Assembly: GCA_004194705.1 (NCBI GenBank)
Contig: SADC01000318.1
Location: 1 to 64,000, forward strand
Direction of reading: 5' to 3'
DNA: 64,000 nt
From: Ditylenchus dipsaci
Taxonomy: Eukaryota > Nematoda > Chromadorea > Rhabditida > Anguinidae
Positions 25,301-33,334 of the stretch are shown here, in pieces (position 1 is the stretch's first letter; each line of letters begins with the position of its first letter). The position numbers were made by a program, and so were the translations under genes. The notes under the pieces were generated by a model that was not told the DNA's origin, made no database searches, and was given only the letters and a program-made list of their open reading frames with translations.

Positions 25301-26226
25301 CTTATTTTTTGATACAAAAAAGAGATTTTATACTTAAAAAGCAGGAAAATCTTGCTAAAGCATGACAAATGTGCATTTTGACCAAATGAATTTGTATACC
25401 ACTACATAAACTTTATTTACTTTTTTGAACGACAAAGAAACTCCACGAACTTCCTTCTAAATATAGGGACAGCCTCAAAATCTTGATGTTTGAGTTTTGA
25501 AGAAAAAGAAACCTTTGAACGCTATACAAAATTCAAAATCAAGCCGATTCCAAATACAATCCAGCAAAAAAAAACAATTTTCATTTGCAGTGAAAATTTA
25601 TTTCACAGAAAGAAACAAATTTGTGGCAAAAAAATTGTACAGCATTGAAAAGTCGACGCTACTGGAATATAAACCACCCGAAAAAAGCTACTGGAATATA
25701 CCCCCCCCTCCAATAAATTTCCAGGTACCCCTTAAACCAATTTTATTTTGAAAAATGCTGAAATTAGTACGGGTTGTCCCTCAGCCTAATGCTTAGGGCC
25801 CGAAGCCTCAGCCTATGGGCTAAGCCTAACTCCTAAGCCTAAAAACTATTGGAGGGGGGGGGGAGAGTATATTCCAGTAGCGCCAAAAAGTCTTTTCCAG
25901 GCAAGAAAATGGCTCACCCGACCGAAATAGATCTCCATCATTAATTTCACACCTCCCAAACCCAACCTCCTTTTTTTCACATGCCCAGTTCAATTGTAAA
26001 CCCAGCAAAAAAGACTTGAACAAGCCGTTCAACCGTGCATTCAACTGTCTTCTTACAACAACCAAAACAAAACCCATCAGGGGCACCCACCTTTGTCTTT
26101 GCTGACTGTCACACAGGGGATGTTGTTGTTAGTAGTGGTGGTAGTGGTGTTTCCATTGTGTTTTGTGTCCTGCTTCAGCACTGCTCCATCACTACCAGGC
26201 TGCTGATCTTGCATTGAGGCCACCAT
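13392..26226 (-). CDS. coiled-coil protein, possible BBLN/UPF0184 (bublin) relative
   Basis: A four-exon model on the minus strand: 26226-26091, 22982-22713, 13778-13630, 13571-13392. Splice phases agree at every junction and the total is 735 bases (244 residues). The start MVASMQDQQPGSDG is preceded in frame by a TAG stop. Residues 1-135 are low complexity and rich in Asn, Thr, Gln and acidic residues. Residues about 136-195 form a charged amphipathic coiled coil (LDSQLDHLNEYMDKVEERLK, then LMETLKQQKEDREKRRRSF) with leucine spacing like that of the small coiled-coil protein BBLN (C9orf16). The tail is polar. The link between exons 2 and 3 crosses 8.9 kb of transposons and is inferred from phase and plausibility. 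Reading exon 2 through would stop after TEGAVLTFQ. I am fairly confident of the exons and less so of the family name. Confidence 0.55.
14007..16801. mobile_element. 2.8 kb composite element, TA-flanked, with nested MULE
   Basis: Outer ends CAGGGTGTCTCAAAATTTCG and, inverted, TTTTAAGACACCCTG are bounded by TA on both sides (Tc1/mariner-type). Inside, a second pair of inverted repeats of about 135 bp (14053-14190 and 15916-16048; shared GCATACGCACCCC and TTGGTCCTGGCACGAATTG) encloses the FLYWCH/MULE coding remnant, so a Mutator-like element appears nested in or captured by a TA-flanked one. The whole unit lies in the long intron of the coiled-coil gene. Confidence 0.7.
14347..15618 (+). pseudogene. 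Mutator-like transposase remnant lacking the catalytic core
   Basis: Plus-strand pieces: an acidic N-terminal exon (14347-14591, MSPATLPSVVYSSEDEVSSD); a FLYWCH-like finger (14680-14891: QWLCIKVKEGCKSTML then HSHV, i.e. W, two Cys and HxH); a linker block SAPREIHSRLVENVSSKV (about 14950-15057) typical of animal MULE proteins; and a C-terminal exon (15247-15618) with FPNELWNCF and TTNSLEAWHNALK, the conserved tail after the MULE catalytic domain. The RNase H-like catalytic segment expected between linker and tail is absent; only about 190 bases separate them. The phase between the first two exons does not fit. It is either an internally deleted element or a domesticated DNA-binding protein. 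Confidence 0.65.
16900..17055. mobile_element. short palindrome, CTCTCAAAACACG ends
   Basis: CTCTCAAAACACGTATTATG (left) is inverted at 17015-17050, and TAGCACCCA/GGGTGCTG form the inner arms. A small foldback MITE. Confidence 0.6.
17160..17640. mobile_element. inverted repeat with TTCAGCGTGAAATTCTGC motif
   Basis: GGCTGAATGTGCCAAACTAT...AGAATTTCACGCTGAA on the left is mirrored at 17575-17632. The internal CTGACACCGGATTCGTGCTC (about 17310) is mirrored near 17465-17495. The same motifs recur at 33050, 51590-51630 and 58085-58135. Confidence 0.6.
17700..18310. other. spacer with GCCCTGAATCT module and half-foldback
   Basis: GTAGCTGAGATTCAGGGCTA at about 17978 and an end-like CTCATTGTGAATGCGCCTTT at 18297, resembling the Harbinger-like foldback terminus but without a partner. 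Confidence 0.45.
18315..18795. mobile_element. palindrome with TTGTCGACAACTCGGTGTTG arms
   Basis: Left arm 18315-18470 (ending in ACTCGGTGTTGC) is inverted in 18650-18795. The centre near 18560 contains a second short inversion (GAATTTTTTAAAGGAATTT). Confidence 0.65.
19213..19437. mobile_element. palindrome with GGTTCTTATACTTTATCC arms
   Basis: GGTTCTTATACTTTATCCCG and GACCCCACCCAAAT are mirrored at 19405-19436 (TTGGGTGGGGTCC...GATAAGAACC). Confidence 0.6.
19499..20190. mobile_element. foldback element, about 250 bp arms
   Basis: The left arm includes AACCGCCCGAACTGTACGAT and TTGTCAAGTGCCAAATCT. The right arm repeats both in inverted order near 19960-20175. GATTTGGCACTTGAC occurs twice on the right side. 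The open frames here are arm artefacts. Confidence 0.65.
20505..20930. repeat. inverted/tandem GTAGTTTTGAAACTACACTG repeats
   Basis: Six or more copies of a self-complementary unit (GTAGTTTTGAAACTAC) between 20525 and 20690, with one more at 20895-20915. Each unit can fold on itself. Confidence 0.6.
20990..21270. repeat. CTGATCCGGC-type minisatellite
   Basis: Degenerate 10-20 bp units of CTGATCC/GGATCAG in both orientations. No coding content. Confidence 0.5.
21667..22302. mobile_element. foldback built of GTTAGAG repeats, copy 1
   Basis: Ends ATGGCTTGTTCACGTTGTTA and its complement. Arms consist of GTTAGAGTTAGAGTTCG units, and an internal palindrome repeats the end sequence at 21809. The centre has GGCTTTAGACGGCTTTC and a GATTCTGAGCTATC module also seen near 430, 41470 and 42410. 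Copy 2 is at 40961-41698. Confidence 0.7.
22303..24479. other. intron sequence around exon 2 of the coiled-coil gene
   Basis: Apart from the exon at 22713-22982, no repeat with clear ends is seen. A GGTAGGCCAGCGTACG module occurs at 24320. Confidence 0.4.
24480..24740. mobile_element. palindrome with TTGTTGCAACATCATTGAAA arms
   Basis: The left arm 24480-24590 (AGCTTGCTC-type edge, TTGCAACATCATTGAAAAAT) is mirrored in 24605-24740. The loop is about 25 bp. Confidence 0.65.
24840..25160 (+). repeat. minisatellite of GGTACCCAGGAGGTGGTA units
   Basis: About 15-18 degenerate units of 17-20 bp combining GGTA, CCAGG and AGGTG. The frame open across it is repeat-derived. Confidence 0.7.
25190..25640. 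other. AT-rich spacer, nothing recognised
   Basis: No gene or well-bounded repeat seen. Confidence 0.4.
25680..25891. mobile_element. poly-C/poly-G-ended MITE with TTAGGC-like core
   Basis: GCTACTGGAATATA followed by a C run at the left is mirrored by a G run then TATATTCCAGTAGC at the right. The core contains GCCTAATGCTTAGGG and CTAAGCCTAACTCCTAAGCC. Its architecture is the same as 11100-11344. Confidence 0.65.
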
Positions 26227-26459
26227 CGAGAATAGTCCCTAAACTTTGGCTCTAATCATTACCATGGTGTGGAGAGTATAGGGACACGGGTGTGGGTAGT
26301 ATACATATACAAAAACAACCACTACCACCAAAATAGATAGGAACAAGAAAAGAGGAACAAGAAAAAATGGTTTTCCGATTAGGAAAAGAATTGGTTTGGA
26401 TGGTTGAACACCACCATCAGTGTGATTCATCCTCTCTACTCCCCTCTTTTTGATCAATA

Positions 26460-27300
26460 TGGAGGTGGGGCAGGGTTCAAACTGTAATAAGTCGATTCTC
26501 GATTATTTTGATTCCATTTCGTAGTGTGGAAAGTCATTGGGATTTCAATCTTGGCGATTTTTCAAGTGTCCACAGTCTTGTCTAGAATAGGCGGGCAACC
26601 AAGATTTTTGGTTCCGGTTACCCGAACCAATAACCGAAATCGAAATCTACCGGTTTTGGGATAAAAACCAAAAACGGGTACCCGAACCGCTAACCCTGGT
26701 CTTGTCATCAAAACCCAATGCTTTCTAGCAAATGCTCAGCTATTTTCGTAAAATACTTTAAGAGTTATATAATAAGATTGTCGGGACCTGCGGGAAAACG
26801 AGCTTGAGGGGTTGGCTGAAAATTGGTAGTTGAACGTAACCCTTAACTTCTTGTCACCACATCAGCTAAGCAGATACTTTATTGAACAGAGGATAAAGCT
26901 AAATACTGCAAAAAATCGAAATGTTCACGAGAATAAAGTTTTGTGGTTTTCGGTTTACACCCCAAAACTTCCCTCCTTAGAAATAACAATAACAAAATAA
27001 ATAAAATGACAACTTTCCGTATTAATTTCATGATATGGAATCATACTACACCAATAATCTAAACCAAAACTAATAATAATCAGTTCTCATCTGATCAATC
27101 GTTTAGTAGTGACCGCACATTACTCCAAATCTAAATGAACAGCCAACTAAAAGTTTCTGTTCTCTTGCACAATCTATTTGCAACATGTTTGGGAATGACC
27201 TCAATTTTTCTTTCAACTGGTCTTCTAAATAACACAAAAAATATCTGGAACATCACTTAATTAGATCAATCAACTACAAAAAGAAGAAATAAATGCAGTC
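26460..27300. other. spacer with GGTTACCCGAACC repeats
   Basis: 26585-26700 contains inverted GGGTACCCGAACC/GGTTACCCGAACC strings. The remainder is AT-rich, with no gene recognised. Confidence 0.4.
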
Positions 27301-27311
27301 TTCCATGGTAC

Positions 27312-27373
27312 ATCGATGGCGCAGCGCGTAGATGTCAGCATTTTGGCAATGCCTTCGGAGGTTCGAATCTCTT
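27312..27373 (+). ncRNA. tRNA-like Pol III promoter (possible SINE head)
   Basis: GATGGCGCAGCGCGTAG resembles an A box and GGAGGTTCGAATCTCT a B box with a foldable T arm, about 50 bases apart as in tRNA genes. No matched acceptor stem, so a tRNA-derived SINE or decayed tRNA is likelier than a functional gene. Confidence 0.4.
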
Positions 27374-27379
27374 TGGGTC

Positions 27380-28595
27380 AAGAAATCAAATGATCTGCTA
27401 ATATTATGGCTGATTGTTCACGAACGACCCAATATAATTGAGATTCTCTTGACTTTGACCAAAAAGCATATAAACAGGTTAAAAGACACAGAGTCGCAAC
27501 ATTTTTACGAATCGGGATATCTCAAATATATGAAAAGGTTGAACACGAAAAGTGACGCTACTGGCTACCCCTCCCGAAAAAGCTGCTTTTTATACTCTCC
27601 CAAAAATCATGATTTTTTAGGAATGTCTAAGACCCATTTTTGTGTGATAATCAGTGATGGATTCGTCCCGGGGCGCCCCAAATATGCCCGGAGGGTGGGT
27701 GGCCAGGTTTGCCTCGAGGCGTGGGGCGGTGCCAGGTCGTGAAAAAAAATGTCCGGGGCGAGGGTGGGCGAACGCAGAATTCGGTGTTGGGCGAGGTACG
27801 GGGTGCTCGAATTTTTTAACTCCTCTTAAAACTTTGCAAGATGGCTCAAATTTTTTAATTTCAACCATTGGCCTTAGAAATGGCGTAGAAGCATAATGGC
27901 GGCTTTAAAATATCTTTGGAACTGCTACATGACCCGGTGCGCACCGCCCCGGGGCTGTGCGCATAGGGCATCTAAATTGGCCCTATTTTGTCTCTTCCCA
28001 TTCCTGTACAGCCTTTGGTCCCTTTTTGAATTCATTTTCAAACCTTTTTTATGGCAAAGACCTCAAACGTTTTTTGACTTCAAAATGGTTTTTGACCATT
28101 CATAAGAAGTCGATTTTAGGGAGGGGTATAAGTCAGTAGGTCCGAGGATTGGGAGGGGTATAAGCAAGTAGCGTCCGAGAAGTCTTAAAAAATATAAAGT
28201 TCCACATTTCCTGCTCTTTCATCTCTAGCAAAATATTATGCATTTGCTACAACATATTACAATACAAAATGCTGCAAACAGTGGAAGAACAACATTTTCA
28301 TCCGGTCCTCCAGCACCCTCACTAAACCCAATCTTTATGCTCTTTCCTTGTTTTCAGGTACCGGTTTTCTGCCTCCCTCATTTTAGTGAGCCAGTCCACA
28401 TGCTCCTCTTCCTACAAACATTTTTGAGGAAAAGGAAAAAGAGTTTCTGGTGGGCAATCCAGTTTGAGTGCATCATATAATTTTTACCTTAATTACTTCA
28501 GCAGCTATTAATTGCCCCAATGATCTGATCACACTATTCCCCGAAGGACTGCATGATCACATGAGATATACATAAACTTAATTTTTTACATATAC
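27380..28595. other. spacer, GC-rich island and repeat pieces
   Basis: 27660-27800 is unusually GC-rich (GGGGCGAGG-type), without a conserved frame. GGGAGGGGTATAAG motifs at 28120-28165 match the edge style of the poly-C/G MITEs. Confidence 0.4.
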
Positions 28596-28599
28596 TTAA

Positions 28600-30357
28600 A
28601 GGACCATGGTTTTTGCGCGCAGTGGCATGTGCGAAATTTGAATTGGCGGGGGACACTTTTCTTTCGTTGCAAATTTTTGTTGCAAATCATTTTTTAACGA
28701 GCTTGTTTTTTCTTTTAATCATATCCCTGTTAAAATGAGCGATTCCCAGGAGCTCCAGCTGCATGAAGGTGAAGGTTGGCCTGTCAACTAATATCGAACC
28801 AATGGTCAAACAACATTTTTCCATCGGTCACAGCGAAATTCGCAGCAATATTTTGATAATAAATTAAATCTTTATTTCGCCGGTTTTTACACTATTTAGC
28901 TCGAAACTTTATTAAAATTGCAGCACAAATAACCAGAATAGCAATTCAAGACCACGCTTAAAAAATCAGAGCACAATATTCCAAGGGTCGCAAGCCTAGT
29001 ATATACGCCCAATCTCCAACGAACCCCCCCCTTCCCTAATTTTTATTAAGGCTTAGGTCTGTTCTTTACTACAAAGTCTTTTGCATAATTTTTTTTCAAA
29101 AATGGTTGGTTTAGGCACCCATACCACAGGGGTATCATGGTTTTTAGTCAAAATTTGAAAAATTTAAATTGGCGCCTTTTGAATTTTAAAGGGAATAAGG
29201 GCTGTATTGGGAGGGGAAGGGAATAAAAGGGGCCACTAATCATAAAGGGCCTACTAACAAGAAGATGTTGAACATAGTTTTGAATACTGTGGCCTACCGC
29301 ATAAATAAGCTCTGGTATGCATGTTTTTTTATGCATCCAGAGTCACTTTCGAGTGATTTGCGTCTAAGGTATGTGGGTGTGCGCATCTCAACTCCAAGCC
29401 TCCAAGCCCCCTGCGCCCCGAAGGGGGCGCAGGGGACTTGAGAGTTAGGCCTCAAACACAATGAGGAGTCTGTTTGCGGATGCTAAATCAGATTTGTCGC
29501 ACGGAAATGGCCATAACTTTTTTTTCAATTTTTCAAAAATTATTCTGTTATTACCATTTTGTAGCTAAGATTCAGGGCTACCAGATGAGCATTTTATGAA
29601 GTAGATGTCTTTTGAAAAGTTAAGATAAAAATGAAAGACTCCGCCCAAGACTCCTGATTCAATTTTAGTCAGGAGTCTTGGGCGGAGTCTTTCATTTTTA
29701 TCTCAATTTTTCAGAAGACATCTACTTCATGAAATGATCATCTGGTAGCCCTGAATCTTAGCTACAAAATGGTAATAACAGAATAATTTTTGAAAAATTG
29801 AAAAAAAAGTTATGGCCATTTCCGTGCGACAAATCTGATTTAGCATCCGCAAACAGACTCCTCATTGTGTTTGAGGCCTTAAAGATGCGCGCACACACTT
29901 ACCTTAGACATGATTCCGAGAAGTACTCTTGACCATAAAATGCATTTAGAGTCTCTTTTTGCCACGGCCCAGTTGAAAAACATGGTGAGGCAGTCGAAGA
30001 ATACAGATATTTAAATTTCTAACGTTCTGACATAAAAGTGGCCCTCTTTTATTCCCTTTCCCTCCCTATACAGCCCTTAATCCCTTTAAAATTCAAAAGG
30101 CGCCAATTCAAATTTTTCAAATTTCGACTAAAAACCATGATACCCCCGCCCCTATGGATCCAAAATTTTTTTTCTCAGAATTAAAAAAACAGCCGGCTTT
30201 CTCATGAAATAGTGGTCGAGAAACACGAGTATGAGGTTATCTCCTCCGTCCGAGCACTCTGCGTGGAGGGGGGGGGTATTCTATACTGCAACCGTGTCCC
30301 CCGCCAATTCAAATTTTGCACATGCCACTGCGCGCAAAAAGCATGGTCCTTTGAAAG
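28600..30357. mobile_element. composite element with AAAGGACCATGGTTTTTGCG ends
   Basis: The first 60 bases (AAAGGACCATGGTTTTTGCG, then GCAGTGGCATGTGCGAAATT) are inverted at 30290-30357. Inside is a palindrome (29125-30180) whose arms carry TTTGAATTTTAAAGGGAATA and TAGTGGCC-type blocks, and at its centre a Harbinger-like foldback. This gives three nested levels. A related end pair bounds 51147-51391. Confidence 0.65.
29447..29882. mobile_element. Harbinger-like foldback MITE, TTA target duplication
   Basis: Ends GGCCTCAAACACAATGAGGA and complement, both flanked by TTA. Arms of about 200 bp contain AGTCTGTTTGCGGATGC and GTAGCTAAGATTCAGGGCTA. Comparison with the uninterrupted hairpin repeat at 43190-43420 shows the host reading GAGAGTTAGAGATGCGC, which supports a 3 bp duplication. 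Confidence 0.8.
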
Positions 30358-30379
30358 AAAATGAATGTGTTGCCATAAT

Positions 30380-31280
30380 TTCAACATTTATCACCGCCTC
30401 CACAATAGTGCGAGAAGCAGGACAAGTTTTGTGTTCTCAGTCCGAAAATGACAATACAACACTGATAATGTTCTCGTTCTAGCGCCACTTTGAGCGCGGC
30501 TTAAATTGCAGTCAACTTGACTGAAATTTGCAGTCAGCGTTGTTTGCAATTGAAATAATATTGACCTCCACTGTGGAGGCTCCACATAAAGGATAATATT
30601 TTTTTGCCCATAGAATACTCGTTTTTGCCCAGAGAAATTCTGTGATAGAATACTCTTTTTTGCCCATAGATTTCTCGTTATTGCCCATAGATTTTCTATT
30701 TTGCCAAAAGATTTAAAATTTCTGCGGTAATTCAGATTTTACAGCAGGTTTCCAAGTGGGCCATTAGGAGCAAAAAGAAGTACCCTTCCCTCCCTATACA
30801 GCCCTTGATCCCTTTAAAATTCAAAAGGCGCCAATTCAAATTTTTCAAATTTCGACTAAAAACCATGATACCCCCGCCCCTATGGATCCAAAATTTTTTT
30901 TCTCAGAATTAAAAAAACAGCCGGCTTTCTCATGAAATAGTGGTCGAGAAACACAAGTATGAGGTTAGGGGGTATCATGGTTTTTAGTCGAAATTTGAAA
31001 AATTTGAATTGGCGCCTTTTGAATTTTAAAGGGATTAAGGGCTGTATAGGAAGGGAAAGGGAATAAAAGAGGGCCACTTTTATGTCATAACGTTAGAAAT
31101 TTAAATATCTGTATTCTTCGACTGCCTCACCATGTTTTTCAACTGGGCCGTGGCAAAAAGAGACTCTAAATGCATTTTATGGTCAAGAGTACTTCTCGGA
31201 ATCATGTCTGACTATTTTTGCCCAGCTCCAGTGACCAAAACATGATAAAACAGGTAAAAAGTCGAAATTTCAAAATGGCC
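30380..31280. repeat. TTTTTGCCCATAGA array and partial foldback copies
   Basis: 30590-30720 holds about five units of TTTTTGCCCATAGAATACTC type. 30785-30965 and 30966-31220 are two opposed partial copies of the arm of the 29125-30180 palindrome, meeting at GAGGTTAGGGGG. Confidence 0.6.
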
Positions 31281-31285
31281 AAAAC

Positions 31286-31639
31286 TCAATTTTTTGACCA
31301 GAACTCAAAAATAATGTCTATTAAAAACACGTCATAAAAATAAACCTCATTGTTGTTCTTTGGAAGACAGACGTGCTGGTACTCCGCTGCTGCTTCCGCA
31401 TCCACCCATTGACTAGTGCTCAAATTGAATTTGATTGAAGAAACAATCATTGCTCGAAGCGGATTTTGATCTTTTACACCTTTGCATCCTGAGCATCGGA
31501 AATAGCCATCGATTTCATCCTTGTTGACTGTGCGACATGTCTTCGTCCAAATATAGCAGCCGCTGCGATCCTCAGTATATATTTTCGGAGCAGTTCTTGG
31601 ACCAATGCGTTTTGAGTGAACAAGTTCCATGTTAGCCAA
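31286..31639 (-). pseudogene. FLYWCH-type zinc finger exon, MULE-like
   Basis: 117-codon minus-strand frame starting MANMELVHSKRIGPRTAPKI. The core GYFRCSGCKGVK followed 40 residues later by YQHVCLP matches the Cys-Cys...His-Cys pattern of variant FLYWCH fingers in animal Mutator-like proteins. A plausible splice donor follows NNNE (31349), but no downstream catalytic exon is found before the 30.4-31.3 kb repeats. Probably the N-terminal exon of a truncated element. Confidence 0.5.
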
Positions 31640-31646
31640 GATTATC

Positions 31647-31750
31647 TAAAAGTATCCAATCGATGGTGTATCCAATCGATGGTGTATCCAATCGATGTAT
31701 CCAATCGACGGTGTATCCAATCACTTTTTGTATCCAATCGATGAGCAGTC
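31647..31750 (+). repeat. GTATCCAATCGATG tandem array
   Basis: Six units of about 15 bp, immediately upstream of the FLYWCH exon (that gene runs on the minus strand). Confidence 0.75.
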
Positions 31751-31768
31751 CAACTAACATGGCATATA

Positions 31769-31928
31769 CAGTCGACTCTCGATTTAACATACACCCTGGG
31801 ACCGACCCAGCCGTATGTTAAATCTGGGGGTAATTTGACGGAATCTATTATTGAAGGGACCGGCCCAGCTGTATGTTAAATCGGGGGTGTATGTTAAATC
31901 GACCGTATGTTAAATCGAGAGTCGACTG
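31769..31928. mobile_element. pogo-like MITE, CAGTCGACTCTCGATTTAAC ends
   Basis: 160 bp, TA on both sides, ends CAGTCGACTCTCGATTTAAC and complement. The interior has two further ATGTTAAATC copies. Confidence 0.85.
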
Positions 31929-31934
31929 TATTCG

Positions 31935-32535
31935 TTTTATGTTTTGAAACAGCTGTCTTGACGTAACATCAGATTTTTGGGTAAGATTCTTTCATCTAAC
32001 ATAAGATTTGTGGGTAAGATTCTTTCATCTAACAACAAGTTATGGAACACATACTAGCGACCAGTAGCATTTATCTCACACAAAATCTAATATTAGACGC
32101 ACACTTAATTATTCCACTTAAGATAACTCATAAATCCATCTTTATTTCCAAAACGATACAACGGAGAAGAAAATTGAATAAGCTCAGCATTGTAGTCAGA
32201 AATTATTTTATGGTCAGCTTGTTTGACAAGTTCTATGGGTAATTGGATCGCTGATTCCGAACCTGGCGTCAGTTTTCTTTGCCATTTCTGTTCTTAAATT
32301 TTCCTCTCTGTTAATATTATTTAATAATATTATCGTTTTCAATGAATACATGAAATATTGTCACGGACCGTTTATATCGTCTAGTATCAATCAGTCGTAT
32401 AGGTTCAGGGTGAAAGACTGATCGAACCTTGTATTATGTAAGTGGTGAATAAGGTAAATGTAAGGTAGTCAAATACCGAAGGTCTTAATTAGGTATAAGG
32501 GCGAAAGACTGGTCAAACCCTCTGATATCGACCAG
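31935..32535. other. spacer, nothing recognised
   Basis: TAAGATTCTTTCATCTAACA is directly repeated at 31980-32035. No gene recognised. Confidence 0.4.
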
Positions 32536-32542
32536 TCATATG

Positions 32543-32670
32543 CAGGGTGGGCCAATTTTTTTGGAACACTCTAAACGATCATAACTTTTTTCTATGATGG
32601 AATTTCGAAATTCCATCATAGGAAAAAGTTATGATTGTTTAAAGCGTTCCAAAAAAATTGGCCCACCCTG
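32543..32670. mobile_element. perfect hairpin MITE, 128 bp
   Basis: CAGGGTGGGCCAATTTTTTT... pairs along its whole length around TTTCGAAA near 32606. Similar CAGGGTG ends occur at 14007 and 44343. Confidence 0.8.
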
Positions 32671-32864
32671 TAGATTCAGTGGCAAATGACCGAATTAGTC
32701 ATCTAGCATTTCGGCATGTCATTAAAAAGACAATGATTAGCGCTTTCTGTTAAATCGAAAATCAAGTTGACTTTAAAAAAATTGGCGAGATCTGCCCCGT
32801 TTAAGTTGCATGAGTAGAAATTTCAACTTGGATGGTTCAGAGAGGCATGTGACTAGGGTTGGTT

Positions 32865-33005
32865 GATTGGTAATTACCCGGGTAATTACCCGGAAAATAC
32901 TTTTCCGGCCTTATTTCTCGGTAATTACTTGGGTAATTACCCGAATTCACCCGGGTGATTACCCGGAGAAATACTTTTTCCGGAGAATTACCCAACCCTA
33001 ATTAC
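32865..33005. repeat. GGTAATTACCCGGGTAATTA self-complementary repeats
   Basis: Alternating GGTAATTACC and ACCCGGGT units in both orientations, bounded by AGGGTTGG and CCAACCCTAAT. Confidence 0.6.
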
Positions 33006-33334
33006 CCAACTACATGTGACTCACAGATACGAAAAATTTTCACCATCGTGTTCAGCGTGAAATTCTGTGCATCGGAACTGGAGTGCTAAACACAGGGTGG
33101 ACCGTTGAAAGAAGATTTACAACAGTGCATGAGTTGTTGTGTTTGAAGAGGGCATAAAAAATTGTTCTGGCGTAAGATTCGTGATTTCTTAGTCCTCAAC
33201 AATTTTGACCTTTAGCGGACAGCTTGATTCAGTAGTTCCAAAATTCTTTTACTTTTCTCATCAACACTTTATGGAGGAACGAAACAATAACATAAACTGA
33301 TAGTCAAATATATTTTTCTCTAGATTCCATATTC

